Below, piece by piece: positions 8,235-22,300 of a DNA stretch of 64,000 bases. The stretch spans positions 4,340,001 to 4,404,000 of the forward strand of contig NZ_CP045929.1 of NCBI RefSeq assembly GCF_009664835.1, in the 5' to 3' direction. The DNA comes from Allosaccharopolyspora coralli. GTDB taxonomy: Bacteria > Actinomycetota > Actinomycetes > Mycobacteriales > Pseudonocardiaceae. The position numbers and the translations under genes are program-made. Every line of letters begins with the position of its first letter. The stretch's first letter is position 1. The notes below the pieces were generated by a model. That model was not told where the DNA came from, did no database searches, and saw only the letters and a program-made list of their open reading frames with translations.

Positions 8235-9445
8235 TGTCGTCGGTGGAAGCCAACGTCGAGGCACTGAGCGAGAACTCCGCGGTCAACCCCACTTCCGGCG
8301 TCGTCGACGCGTCCGCGTTCGGTGATCTCCCCTTCGTCAAGGACGCGATCAGCGCGACGGACAACGCCGCCGCCGGGGACGTCGAAGCGCTCCGCGGGGA
8401 CATCGAGAGTTACGTGGGCAGCGCGGTCAGCGTCGCGCTGGATCCGATCGGGTTCCTGGTCGGCACGGGTGTCGAGTTCGTCCTCGACTTCGTCGCGCCC
8501 GTCCGGGACGCGATCCAGCTCGTCACCGGCGACGCCGAGGCGCTCACCGCCGGCTCCCAGGCGTTCGACCAGGTGAAGGCGGAACTGGACAGGCTCGGCC
8601 AGGATCTCACCGAGACCCTCGACAGCGAACTCAAGGACTGGGACGGGCAGGCTGCCGACTCCGTCCGCGCCAAGATGGCCACATTCGTCGAGGGCGTGCA
8701 GAACACCGCCGGACAGGCCAACAACCTCTCCGAGCTGCTTCAGATGAGCGCGACGATGATGGAGGCGGCCGAAGGCGTCATCAAGGGCATTCTCGGGGAT
8801 TTCATCACCTGGGCGATCATGACCTGGGTTCCCGCGCTCGCCTCTGCGGGTCCGACGTTCGGTGCTTCGACCGCGGCCGCGGGCGCGGCCACCGGGGTGC
8901 AAGCGGGTATCACCTGCGCGAAAACCGCACAGAACATCCAGCGCATCACGAAGATCATCAACACGATCATGAACGTGATCACGGCGATCAAGGCCGTGCT
9001 CGACACGATCCGGATCGTCGAGAGCGTCGAGCAGATCACCAGCGGCTCCGGCGGCGGCACCGGCGCCGCGGGAGTGGGCAGCTCGGCGGCAGGCACCGCC
9101 AACAGCGATCTCGGGTCCGTGAAAGAACACGCCGGTGAAGTCGCGGGCGGATACCAGCGCGGAGCCGAGCAACACGGCGTCACCGTCGACCCCGACAACG
9201 ACATCGCACGGACGAACGCCGACGGCAGCAGCACCAAGATCAACGACGACGGCAGCCCGACGCTCGACAGCCAGGGCAACGAGCAGAGCTCGCCGACGGA
9301 CAGTTTCGGCGTCGGAGAGTCCGCTCTGAACAACACCGGCGAACAACTCGGGAACGCGGCGGACGCCCTGGAAGAGCAGGCAGAAGGCGGCGGGTTCTCG
9401 GACGTTCCCGCGGACCGAACGATCAGCGGCCAGCTCGACGTGTGA
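8234..9445 (+). CDS. WXG100-type / T7SS effector-like protein
   Basis: The 403-residue protein has a helical region of about 230 residues with a WDG turn (LKDWDGQAADSVRAKMATF), as in the long WXG proteins of actinobacteria. A hydrophobic, Ala-rich segment follows (about 180-260, including ITWAIMTWVPALASAG). The tail (about 275-403) is Gly/Ser/Asp-rich and disordered. It is probably exported by a type VII (ESX) system with the EspC-like protein just upstream, whose stop overlaps its ATG. The tail has no recognisable toxin domain and no immunity gene follows, so a polymorphic-toxin role is not supported. Confidence 0.7.
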   Translation: MSSVEANVEALSENSAVNPTSGVVDASAFGDLPFVKDAISATDNAAAGDVEALRGDIESYVGSAVSVALDPIGFLVGTGVEFVLDFVAPVRDAIQLVTGDAEALTAGSQAFDQVKAELDRLGQDLTETLDSELKDWDGQAADSVRAKMATFVEGVQNTAGQANNLSELLQMSATMMEAAEGVIKGILGDFITWAIMTWVPALASAGPTFGASTAAAGAATGVQAGITCAKTAQNIQRITKIINTIMNVITAIKAVLDTIRIVESVEQITSGSGGGTGAAGVGSSAAGTANSDLGSVKEHAGEVAGGYQRGAEQHGVTVDPDNDIARTNADGSSTKINDDGSPTLDSQGNEQSSPTDSFGVGESALNNTGEQLGNAADALEEQAEGGGFSDVPADRTISGQLDV

Positions 9446-9451
9446 CCGGCG

Positions 9452-9493
9452 AGTGCGACCAGCGGCGCGGGCTACCGCACCGCTGGTCGCGCT
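9452..9493 (+). terminator. Hairpin terminator after the WXG-type gene
   Basis: GCGACCAGCG (9455-9464) pairs with CGCTGGTCGC (9481-9490), and outer bases extend the stem to about 13 bp with one G-U pair. It starts seven bases after the stop at 9445. There is no strong U run after it, which is usual in high-GC actinobacteria. It lies between convergent genes and may serve both. Confidence 0.6.
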
Positions 9494-9599
9494 GAGAACT
9501 CTCAGAGTGCATTGGAAAACTGGCTTTTGTGCCCGTAGGGCACGGTCATACGTAACCAGCCTCGGCAGGGTGAGGGGCTCCAGCGTTCAAGACCTTCTG

Positions 9600-10784
9600 C
9601 TAGTAGGAGCTCTTCGGGGATGCGAGTGCTCGTACCAGCGTCTCAAGTGGCGCGTGCTGACGGTCGGCCTCGACGGAGGCAGGCTCCTGGTAGGCCGCAG
9701 CCGGAATCCAGCTGATGATCTGTTGGGCGATGCCGGTCAGCCGATCGATCGCCGCCGGGTCGTGCAGCGACGGGCCCCACACGAACAGTTTCCGCCCGGA
9801 GAGCCGGAACTGGATGGCGGGCTGCCCGAACGCGGCCAGCCACTGCACACGTTCCCGTGTCGCCACGGCACGAACGTAGTCCGGGACGGCACCCGAGAGG
9901 TGGTAGCGCTGCCCGGTGCCGCCGAACGGCACCGTGTCGATCGCCTGCCCCTGAAACGCGCCCTGCCCCCGGTTACGAGTGAACAGGTTGTGCACGTCAT
10001 CGAGGGTGTTCCGCTGCAACGCCACAACCAGCTCCGGCACCGGGTGACGAAGCTCGACGACGAGCACACCGGGCCGGGCGACGACCTTGTCCTCCCAGGA
10101 GAAGCTGCGGGAACTCGCCGCCCCGGACTGTCTCGTCACCCATGCCCGTTGTTCGAGTTGCGCGGCGAGAGCGGGTAGACCATTCCACTCTCCACTCAGA
10201 ACGGCCGGAATCTCCGTGCGGCGGTAGTCGTGCACCGGCTGCCCAGCCACTCCGTCCAACGCGGTCGCAGGAACGGAACGGTACAGACGCCAGTTGCGTT
10301 GCGCCGCCCACTGCGCGAGGTAGTCGACGCCGGTCTCGTTCACACCGACCGGCGGTGCGTCCCGGTCCTCCCGGCACCACGCCCGGGTCGGTGCCAGCAT
10401 CGACAACACCGTCACCGCGACCACGGCGACTCCGACGACGAGCATCATCGCCCCGGCCGTCGAAAACTCCGGCTGGACGATCGCGAGTCCGAGCACCACG
10501 CCGAGCGACAGGAGCAGCCCGCACACGCGCAGGACCCCGCGCCCGCGTTCGCTGCCGTTGAACACCAGGAAGGTGACACCGAGCAGCGCCACGCCGAGCA
10601 GCATGTGCACGACGAAACTCGGGAACAGGACCGCATCCGGGTCCGCAGCGCCCGCGGCGACGAGCCAGACGACTCTGGCGATCATGGCGCCGGCCACGAG
10701 CACCGGTAGCGCCGTCACCGTCCACGGGCGACTCATCTCCCGGCCCTGGTGCCGGAAGACCGGTGCATGCTGCCGCGGATCCAT
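9600..10784 (-). CDS. Membrane protein of unknown function (four N-terminal helices)
   Basis: The 394-residue protein has four predicted membrane helices in its first 145 residues (for example TALPVLVAGAMIARVVWLV and VVHMLLGVALLGVTFLVF). A soluble domain of about 240 residues follows and contains paired tryptophans and a conserved-looking core (RTEIPAVLSGEWNGLPALAAQ). I recognise no family. ATG 10784 is preferred because GGGAGG lies five bases upstream; an open frame extends 23 codons further without a ribosome site. It follows rpoC on the same strand but is separated by a strong terminator and 360 bases. Confidence 0.75.
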   Translation of the reverse strand: MDPRQHAPVFRHQGREMSRPWTVTALPVLVAGAMIARVVWLVAAGAADPDAVLFPSFVVHMLLGVALLGVTFLVFNGSERGRGVLRVCGLLLSLGVVLGLAIVQPEFSTAGAMMLVVGVAVVAVTVLSMLAPTRAWCREDRDAPPVGVNETGVDYLAQWAAQRNWRLYRSVPATALDGVAGQPVHDYRRTEIPAVLSGEWNGLPALAAQLEQRAWVTRQSGAASSRSFSWEDKVVARPGVLVVELRHPVPELVVALQRNTLDDVHNLFTRNRGQGAFQGQAIDTVPFGGTGQRYHLSGAVPDYVRAVATRERVQWLAAFGQPAIQFRLSGRKLFVWGPSLHDPAAIDRLTGIAQQIISWIPAAAYQEPASVEADRQHAPLETLVRALASPKSSY

Positions 10785-10938
10785 CGAACCTCCCACGCCG
10801 ACGACGACCAGCACGCTACCCGGCAGGACGCCCACGTGGTGCCGGTTCGACAAGGACGCCCAGGCCGCCTGTGGTCACCCGAGGCGCAGTGCGCCGACAG
10901 GTTCCCCGCCACCTACGCAGACCAGCCACCCGCGGGTT

Positions 10939-11023
10939 CTCAGCGCCATCCTCGCGAGGACAGCGATATCGCAGCGTAGGTCGCTACTCAAGAAATCGAT
11001 CCCGCAGCGAGGATGGCGCTGAG
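10939..11023. repeat. 85-bp MITE-like palindromic element
   Basis: CTCAGCGCCATCCTCGC (10939-10955) is repeated exactly in inverted orientation at 11007-11023, a perfect 17-bp pair around a 51-base core. GTT flanks both outer ends (10936-10938 and 11024-11026), like a 3-bp target duplication. The core contains the palindrome GCGATATCGC (10963-10972). The layout fits a miniature inverted-repeat transposable element or a large structured RNA. It carries no gene. Confidence 0.5.
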
Positions 11024-11080
11024 GTTCCGCCACGGAACCACCAACGCAGAGCACCGCGCACATCCCATAACGCACAGCAA

Positions 11081-11115
11081 AGGGCCCCTGTCCGGAGGAG
11101 ACGGACAGGGGCCCT
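11081..11115 (-). terminator. Terminator of rpoB-rpoC
   Basis: A perfect 14-bp stem (AGGGCCCCTGTCCG paired with CGGACAGGGGCCCT) with a 7-base loop lies 31 bases after the rpoC stop. On the minus strand it is followed by TTGCTG. The rest of the 360-base gap (10785-11145) holds the MITE-like palindrome at 10939-11023 and a small repeat GGTTCC/GGAACC at 11023-11039. Confidence 0.85.
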
Positions 11116-11145
11116 CGTGCTCGTACCCGCGACGCGGGCGGTGCC

Positions 11146-15057
<3,912 letters not shown>

Positions 15058-15171
15058 GTCGGGTCTTCTCCCTTAGTTGAGGTGTCAGCCGGTGCTGGCG
15101 ACCGGCTGTCGGTGCCGAGTTGGGTCGGACGCCGGTCCGCGGAACGCAGGCTCCGCGGACCGGCGGCGAGG

Positions 15172-18100
15172 TCAGTTGACGACGTCGTCGACCGACGGGG
15201 ACTCATTGCGGGACAGGTTGATGCCGAGGTTGGCCGCGGCACGCTCCAGGTCCTCGTCGTCACCGTCGCGCATCTCAATCGCGGCGCCGTCGCTGGAGAG
15301 CACCTCGACGTTCAGGCACAGCGACTGAAGCTCCTTCAGCAGCACCTTGAACGACTCGGGGATGCCCGGCTCGGGGATGTTCTCCCCCTTCACCACCGCT
15401 TCGTAGACCTTGACGCGACCGAGCACGTCGTCGGACTTGATCGTGAGCAGCTCCTGCAGCGTGTACGCCGCACCGTAGGCCTGCATGGCCCAGCACTCCA
15501 TCTCACCGAAGCGCTGACCACCGAACTGCGCCTTACCGCCCAGCGGCTGCTGGGTGATCATCGAGTACGGCCCGGTGGAGCGAGCGTGGATCTTGTCGTC
15601 CACCAGGTGCGAGAGCTTGAGGATGTACATGTATCCGACCGAGATCGGGTACGGGTACGGCTCACCACTGCGCCCGTCGAACAGCTCGGCCTTGCCGTCG
15701 CCGCCGACCATGCGCTCACCGTCACGGTTCGGCCTGGTCGAGGCGAGCAGACCGGTGATCTCCTCTTCGCGGGCACCGTCGAACACCGGGCTCGCCGTGT
15801 TCGTGCCTGCTTCGACGTCGTAGAGGTCCTCGGGCAGGCGCTTGGCCCAGTCCGGGTCGCCGTCGATGGACCAGCCCTGGGAGGCGATCCAGCCGAGGTG
15901 GGTCTCCAGGATCTGCCCGATGTTCATCCGTCGCGGCACACCGTGGGTGTTGAGGATGATGTCGACCGGGCTGCCGTCCGCGGTGAACGGCATGTCCTCG
16001 GCGGGCAGGATCTTGCCGATGACGCCCTTGTTGCCGTGCCGGCCCGCGAGCTTGTCGCCGTCCTGGATCTTGCGCTTCTGGGCGACGTAGACCCGGACCA
16101 GCTCGTTGACACCCGGCGGCAGCTCGTCCTCTTCCTCCCGGTTGAAGACACGGACGCCGATGACCTTGCCGGTCTCGCCGTGCGGCACCTTCAGCGAGGT
16201 GTCGCGGACCTCGCGGGCCTTCTCACCGAAGATCGCCCGCAGCAGCCGCTCCTCCGGGGTCAGCTCGGTCTCACCCTTCGGCGTGACCTTGCCGACGAGG
16301 ATGTCGCCGCCCTGCACCTCGGCACCGATGCGGATGATGCCGCGCTCGTCGAGGTCGGCCAGCACGTCCTCGGAGACGTTCGGGATGTCCCGGGTGATCT
16401 CCTCGGCACCGAGCTTGGTGTCCCGGGCGTCGACCTCGTGCTCCTCGATGTGGATCGAGGTGAGCACGTCGTCCTGCACCAGCCGCTGGGAGAGGATGAT
16501 CGCGTCCTCGTAGTTGTGGCCCTCCCACGGCATGATCGCCACGCGGAGGTTCTTGCCCAGCGCCATCTCACCGTTCTCGGTGCACGGCCCGTCGGCGATG
16601 ACCTGCCCTTCCTCGACCCGGTCGCCCTCGTTGACGATCGGCTTCTGGTTGGTGCAGGTGCCGTGGTTGGAGCGGTTGAACTTCTGCAGCCGGTAGGTGC
16701 GACGGTTGCCGTCGTCGGCCATGATCGTCACGTAGTCGGCGCAGAGTTCCTCGACCACACCGGCCTTCTCGGCCACGACCACGTCGCCGGCGTCGACGGC
16801 GGCACGCAACTCCATGCCGGTTCCGACCAGCGGGGACTCGCTGCGCAGCAGCGGGACCGCCTGACGCTGCATGTTCGCGCCCATCAGTGCGCGGTTGGCG
16901 TCGTCGTGCTCGAGGAACGGGATCATCGCGGTCGCGGCGGAGACCATCTGCCGCGGCGAGACGTCCACGTAGTCGATCTCGGTCGGCGCGAGCAGCTCGA
17001 CCTCGCCGCCCTTCCGGCGGCCCAGCACCCGCTCCTCCTGGAAGTGACCGTCGGCGTCGATCGGCGCGTTGGCCTGCGCCTTGACGAAACGGTCCTCCTC
17101 GTCGGCGGTGAGGTAGTCGATCTCGTCGGTGACCAGGCCCTCGACGACCCGGCGGTACGGGGTCTCGATGAAGCCGAACGGGTTGACCCGCCCGAAGGTC
17201 GCCAGCGAGCCGATCAGACCGATGTTCGGGCCTTCCGGCGTCTCGATCGGGCACATCCGGCCGTAGTGGCTCGGGTGCACGTCGCGGACCTCCATCTGGG
17301 CCCGCTCCCGGGAGATACCGCCCGGGCCGAGCGCGGAGAGGCGGCGCTTGTGCGTGAGACCCGCGATCGGGTTCGTCTGGTCCATGAACTGCGACAGCTG
17401 CGAGGTGCCGAAGAACTCGCGGATCGCGGCCACGACCGGACGAATGTTGATCAGCGTCTGCGGCGTGATCGCCTCGACGTCCTGGGTGGTCATCCGCTCA
17501 CGGACGACGCGCTCCATCCGGGACAGCCCGACTCGGACCTGGTTCTGGATGAGCTCGCCGACGGTGCGCAGGCGGCGGTTGCCGAAGTGGTCGATGTCGT
17601 CGACCTCGACCGGGACGTCGGTGACCTCCGAGCCCTCGGGAACCTGCTGCGCGGGCATCGAGTCCTCGCCGGCGTGCAGCCGGACCAGGTACTCGATGGT
17701 GGTGACGATGTCGTCCTCGGTGAGCACGCCCGACTCGAACGGCAGGTTCAGGCCGACCTTCTTGTTGACCTTGTACCGGCCGACACGGGCGAGGTCGTAG
17801 CGCTTCTCCTTGAAGAACAGGTTCTCCAGGAGGGTCTGCGCGCTCTCCTTCGTCGGGGGTTCACCGGGGCGGAGCTTGCGGTAGATGTCGAGCAGGGCCT
17901 CGTCCTGCCCGGCGGTGTGGTCCTTCTCCAGGGTCGCCATGAGCGTCTCGGAGAAGCCGAACCGTTCGCGGATGCCTTCGTCGGTCCATCCGAGCGCCTT
18001 GAGCAGCACGGTGACCGGCTGCCTGCGCTTGCGGTCGATGCGCACACCCACGGTGTCGCGCTTGTCGACGTCGAACTCCAGCCACGCACCGCGGCTGGGG

Positions 18101-18675
18101 ATGATTTTGACGCTGTAGACGTCCTTGTCGGTGGTCTTGTCCACCGACTGGTCGAAGTACACGCCGGGCGAGCGGACGAGCTGCGAGACGACGACGCGCT
18201 CGGTGCCGTTGATGATGAACGTGCCCTTGTCGGTCATCACGGGGAAGTCACCCATGAACACCGTCTGGCTCTTGATCTCGCCGGTGGTGTTGTTGGTGAA
18301 CTCCGCCGTGACGAACAGCGGGGCGGCGTAGGTCATGTCCTTGTCCTTGCACTCCTCGACGGAGGCCTTGACCTCGTCGAAGCGTGGGTCGGAGAAAGAC
18401 AGCGACATCGAACCGGAGAAGTCCTCGATCGGAGAGATCTCGCCGAGAACCTCCGCGAGACCGCCGATGGGATTGTCCTCGCCTGCGTCGACCCGGCGCT
18501 GGAACCAGGACTCGTCGCCGACGAGCCATTCGAAGGACTGGACCTGGAGATCGAGCAGATCGGGAACTTCCAACGACTCGCGAATGTTCGCGAACGAGAC
18601 TCGCCTCGGTGCCCCAGGGATCCCCGATGCGTTGTTGGAAGCTGCAGAGACCTTGGTCGCGCGGGAGACTGCCAA
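15172..18675 (-). CDS. rpoB: DNA-directed RNA polymerase beta subunit
   Basis: The 1167-residue beta subunit is read from a TTG start ([15 protein letters not shown]), with GGAAGGA just upstream. TTG starts are known for actinobacterial rpoB, and the upstream in-frame extension has no ribosome site. The rifampicin pocket is intact at the main resistance positions (Gln, Asp, His and Ser in FMDQ, LTHKRR and RLSALG). It reads DQTNPIAGL instead of the common DQNNPLSGL. Thr434 and Ala438 correspond to E. coli Asn518 and Ser522. It is transcribed with rpoC. Confidence 0.98.
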   Translation of the reverse strand: MAVSRATKVSAASNNASGIPGAPRRVSFANIRESLEVPDLLDLQVQSFEWLVGDESWFQRRVDAGEDNPIGGLAEVLGEISPIEDFSGSMSLSFSDPRFDEVKASVEECKDKDMTYAAPLFVTAEFTNNTTGEIKSQTVFMGDFPVMTDKGTFIINGTERVVVSQLVRSPGVYFDQSVDKTTDKDVYSVKIIPSRGAWLEFDVDKRDTVGVRIDRKRRQPVTVLLKALGWTDEGIRERFGFSETLMATLEKDHTAGQDEALLDIYRKLRPGEPPTKESAQTLLENLFFKEKRYDLARVGRYKVNKKVGLNLPFESGVLTEDDIVTTIEYLVRLHAGEDSMPAQQVPEGSEVTDVPVEVDDIDHFGNRRLRTVGELIQNQVRVGLSRMERVVRERMTTQDVEAITPQTLINIRPVVAAIREFFGTSQLSQFMDQTNPIAGLTHKRRLSALGPGGISRERAQMEVRDVHPSHYGRMCPIETPEGPNIGLIGSLATFGRVNPFGFIETPYRRVVEGLVTDEIDYLTADEEDRFVKAQANAPIDADGHFQEERVLGRRKGGEVELLAPTEIDYVDVSPRQMVSAATAMIPFLEHDDANRALMGANMQRQAVPLLRSESPLVGTGMELRAAVDAGDVVVAEKAGVVEELCADYVTIMADDGNRRTYRLQKFNRSNHGTCTNQKPIVNEGDRVEEGQVIADGPCTENGEMALGKNLRVAIMPWEGHNYEDAIILSQRLVQDDVLTSIHIEEHEVDARDTKLGAEEITRDIPNVSEDVLADLDERGIIRIGAEVQGGDILVGKVTPKGETELTPEERLLRAIFGEKAREVRDTSLKVPHGETGKVIGVRVFNREEEDELPPGVNELVRVYVAQKRKIQDGDKLAGRHGNKGVIGKILPAEDMPFTADGSPVDIILNTHGVPRRMNIGQILETHLGWIASQGWSIDGDPDWAKRLPEDLYDVEAGTNTASPVFDGAREEEITGLLASTRPNRDGERMVGGDGKAELFDGRSGEPYPYPISVGYMYILKLSHLVDDKIHARSTGPYSMITQQPLGGKAQFGGQRFGEMECWAMQAYGAAYTLQELLTIKSDDVLGRVKVYEAVVKGENIPEPGIPESFKVLLKELQSLCLNVEVLSSDGAAIEMRDGDDEDLERAAANLGINLSRNESPSVDDVVN

Positions 18676-19320
18676 GATGCGTCCTTCCGGGACTCTGAAC
18701 TGGCTACAGCCGAACCGAGGCGCGGGGACCTCAGCTAACACGGCTGTCAAGGGTGCAAATGCGGCCACCATCCTACGGCCCCACGCGGGGACGCCGGAAT
18801 GCGGGCAGCGCAAAGGGGCAGTCTAGCCGGAACAGCGCCAGCTGTCGAGGGGGCCCCGACAGTGCACCCTGTCGGTCTCGTGCCGCGCCCTCGCCAGTTC
18901 GGTCCCGGGATCAGCCGTCCGCGTCGGGAACCAGCGTGACCCCAGCGGGCGCGAACGTCAAGAGATGCCGTTTCGATCACCCTCGTGGCGCAGGCAACGG
19001 CGCGGGCGGCCGACCATGCAAGCGGTCATTTTCGCTGCGCACGGACATCGCTACGAGGTTTCGCAGGTCGATTTGTCGACACGCCCGCGTCGCGATCCCG
19101 ACAGCGTGACCACGTCTTCGACCAGCGCGGACGCCACGTGCTCCGAACCCACCCGGGTGCGCCGAAGGACCGCGAGTCGAGCGTGCCGTTGCCCGGCCCC
19201 GGCGGACCGGGAACCCGGATGAAGCGGACACCGGCGTTTGCTACGAACGGGCTACACGGGAACGCGGAACGCCGGTAACGTGTGACGACCGCGAAACCCG
19301 GGACAGCCACAGGAGACGCA
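18676..19320. other. Divergent regulatory region between rpoB and the CHAT-domain gene
   Basis: This 645-base stretch separates rpoB (minus) from the TPR-CHAT gene (plus) and should hold both promoters. A perfect TTGACA hexamer reads toward rpoB at 18750-18745, but no good -10 lies at the right spacing. No coding region is convincing, and no stable terminator-type hairpin was seen beyond a 6-bp CTGTCG/CGACAG pair near 18841-18861. Confidence 0.5.
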
Positions 19321-22300
19321 ATGAACGACGAGGTGGGTCGACGCGGCGAGACGGCCCACCGGCACCACCGTCAGGACACCGCGGGCAACTCGTGGTTCGC
19401 CAGTCCCGACGCCGAATCGGACACCGGGCGGGACCAGTCCACGTCCGCGACACCCGAGTCCACGACCGGGGCCCAGGCACCGCCCGCGGCCGATCCCGCC
19501 CCGACCCAGCACCGTTACGCCGAGGCGCTCGAAGCCCTCAACAGGATCGTCAGCACCCGTGACTTCCAGGCCCTGCCCTGGGTCACCCAAGTCCTCAAGG
19601 CCACCGCGAACACGCTGCACGAGCGCGACCCCGCGCGGGCCGGTGTACTCAACAACCTCGGCAGCGCCGCCCAGCTCGCGTTCCTCGCCAGCGGATCACC
19701 CGAGGACCTCGAGGACGCGACGTACCACTACCGCGCCGCCGCCTCCGCCGCCCGCGAACGCGACCCGGATCGGGTGCTCTATCTGAGCAACCTGTCGCTG
19801 GCACTGACCGATCGAGCCTTCCGGGAACGCCGCGCCGACCTCGCCGCCGACGCCGTCGACAGCGGCCGCCGCGCGGTCGACCTCACCGCGGACAACGATC
19901 CACGCCGACCGACGGCGCTGGTCAGGCTCGCGCACTCGCTGAAGCTGCACGCCACGCTGGCCGACGACGTCGCGTCCGGAGACGAAGCGATCAGCGCGTT
20001 CCGCTCCGCCGCGCGCAGCTTCTTCAGTGGCGACACAGGATCGGTCTCGGCCGAGAGCTCCGACCTGCTCACCCATCTCGGCGCGACCCTGCTCACGCGC
20101 TACCGGCGCACCGGAACACCCGAGGACATCGACGAGGCGATCCAGCACCTCGACCGGGGGGTCGGGGGGCTGGCCGACGGCTCGGCCAGGCGCGAAGCGG
20201 TTCACGAACTCGCCACCGCCCTGCGGTTGCGGTTCCGGCTCCGAGGCGACCTCGCCGACCTCGACGAGTCGGCCACCGAGTTCATCGGCATCGTGGGCGT
20301 GCTGCACCCCGAACACCCGATGCTCGGCAAGGTGCTGCTGGGCCTCGCCCGCACCGCGGGCGAACACGTCGACTCGACCGGCGAACCCAGCGGACTACGG
20401 CGCTGCCTGCGCGCGTTGTCCCCGGCGATCCGTGCCGTCGCCACCCACGATCCGGACCGCCCCGCCGCGCTCGCCGCGTTCGGCGCGTTGATGCGACGGC
20501 TGTTCCTGCACGGAGCCGACGCGAACGCCATCGACACCGCTGTCGCCGCAGGTGAATCCGCCACCCGCGCGGGTGGCGCCCCCGAGGTTCGGTGCGCCGT
20601 CCGGACCGCGCTGGCGACCACCCTCGTCGCCAGGTACGAACACAACGACGGTTCGGCCGACCTCGACCGCGCCGCCGAGGTCGCGAACGAGGCCGCCGAA
20701 CTCGCCGAAGAAGGCTCGCCGGCCGAGTACCGCGCACGGATCCAGCTGGGCCTCGTCGCCTCCCACCGGTACCGGCAGAGCGGTTCCACCGCCGATCTCG
20801 ACGAAGCGGTGAACACCTTCGACGAGGTGATGGTGCGGATGCCGCGCTCGTCGAGCGAGCGCGCTCTCGTGGCCGCACACCTGGGGCAAGCACTGCAGGC
20901 GTCGCACCAACACACGGGCAAGCGGCGGACCTACCGCTGGGCACGCCGTGTACTCGCCGAGGGTTCCGACCAGTACACGGCGCCCGCCGACCATCGACTG
21001 CGGGCGGCGACACTCGCAGGCAGGCTCGCCGCACAGGCGCAACGCTGGCCCGAGGCGGTGGAGTCGTTCCGGTCGGCCGTCGACCTGCTCCCGGTCGTCA
21101 GTCGCGGCAAACAGGCCGTCGCACCGCCGAGGACACAGCAACGCTGGGCGACGATGCTGGCCGACGCGGCCGCGTGCGCCATGGAGGACGGTTCGGCCGA
21201 GCACGCCCTCGAACTGCTCGAACACGGCCGGTCGGCGATCTTCGCCGACGTCGCGCCCGCCGCTGGGGAACTCGGCGAACTGCACCGGGTCGCTCCCGAG
21301 CTCGCCGACGAGGCCGTGCGGGTGCGCAGGCTCCTGGACCGGCCCCCCGAGGAAGACGTCCTCGCCGGTCCGCCGGTTCCCGCCGAGGACGGCAGGCGCA
21401 AACGCCTCGCGGCCGCGTGGGAGCAACTGCTGGACGAGATCCGCGCGATGGACGGCCAGCAGGAGCACCTGCGGCGGACCCCGATCGAGCGGTTGCGCGC
21501 CGTCGGCGAGTCGGGTCCGGTCGTCGTCGTCAACGTCAGTCGCTACCGCTCGGACGCGTTCGTCGTCTTCGGCGGCCGCGTTCTTCCGGTCGCACTGCCG
21601 GGCGCGAACCACGAGACGCTCGCCGGATGGGCGGCGTCACTGCTCGACGAGAGCCGACCGGACGAGATCGGGCGCACGCTCGAGGGCCTCTGGCACACGG
21701 TGACCCGGCCGGTGCTCGACCGGATGGGCTACCGGCACCAGGTCGCCGACGGCGGCCGCTGGCCGCGGGTGTGGTGGTGCACGTTCGGCGCCGCAGCGCT
21801 CCTGCCGTTGCACGCGGCGACTGCCGAGAACGGCGACAGTGCGCTCGACCGGGTCCTCTCGTCGTACACGCCGACCCTGGGCACCCTGCTCCGTGCGCGT
21901 GAGCAGGCGCAGCGGCCGCCGGTCGGGAGCGGTCTCGTGGCGGCGGGATCGCTACGGCAGGCCGCTCGTGTCCAGGGGCTTCCCGCGCAGAACCAGGTGC
22001 TCGCGCGCTCCTGGCCGGAGGCGGAGCTGATGGGCCAGGAGGACACGACCCCGCACGACCTGCTCGAGGCGATTCCGGCGCACTCGTGGCTGCACGTGTG
22101 CGAACGGAGCACGCACTTTCCAGCGCACCCGGCGGCGAGTCTGCTGCTCGACCGGGGCGAGCAGCCCTCGCTCGGGCTCGTCGAACTGGGCCAGATGGCG
22201 TTGCAGCACGCCCAGTTCTGTTATCTCGGCGCCGCCGCCACCGCTGCGCAAACGCCGACGAGCGCCTCGGTGACGCTGCCGGGATCCCTTGCCGCGGCCG

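Noticed and set aside
8234-9445. Polymorphic toxin of a type VII system
   Set aside because: The C-terminus is disordered with no nuclease or other toxin domain, and there is no immunity gene downstream.
9529-9543. GTGCCC-GTA-GGGCAC hairpin as terminator
   Set aside because: The T run precedes it on the plus strand and the loop is only three bases; the hairpin at 9452-9493 is a better candidate.
15172-18675. Second, rifampicin-resistant rpoB paralogue
   Set aside because: It lies in the normal rpoB-rpoC context and keeps the main rifampicin-contact residues, so it is the housekeeping copy.
18676-18813. Upstream ATG start for rpoB at 18813
   Set aside because: No ribosome site and no conserved sequence in the added 46 codons; TTG 18675 has GGAAGGA and a typical actinobacterial N-terminus.
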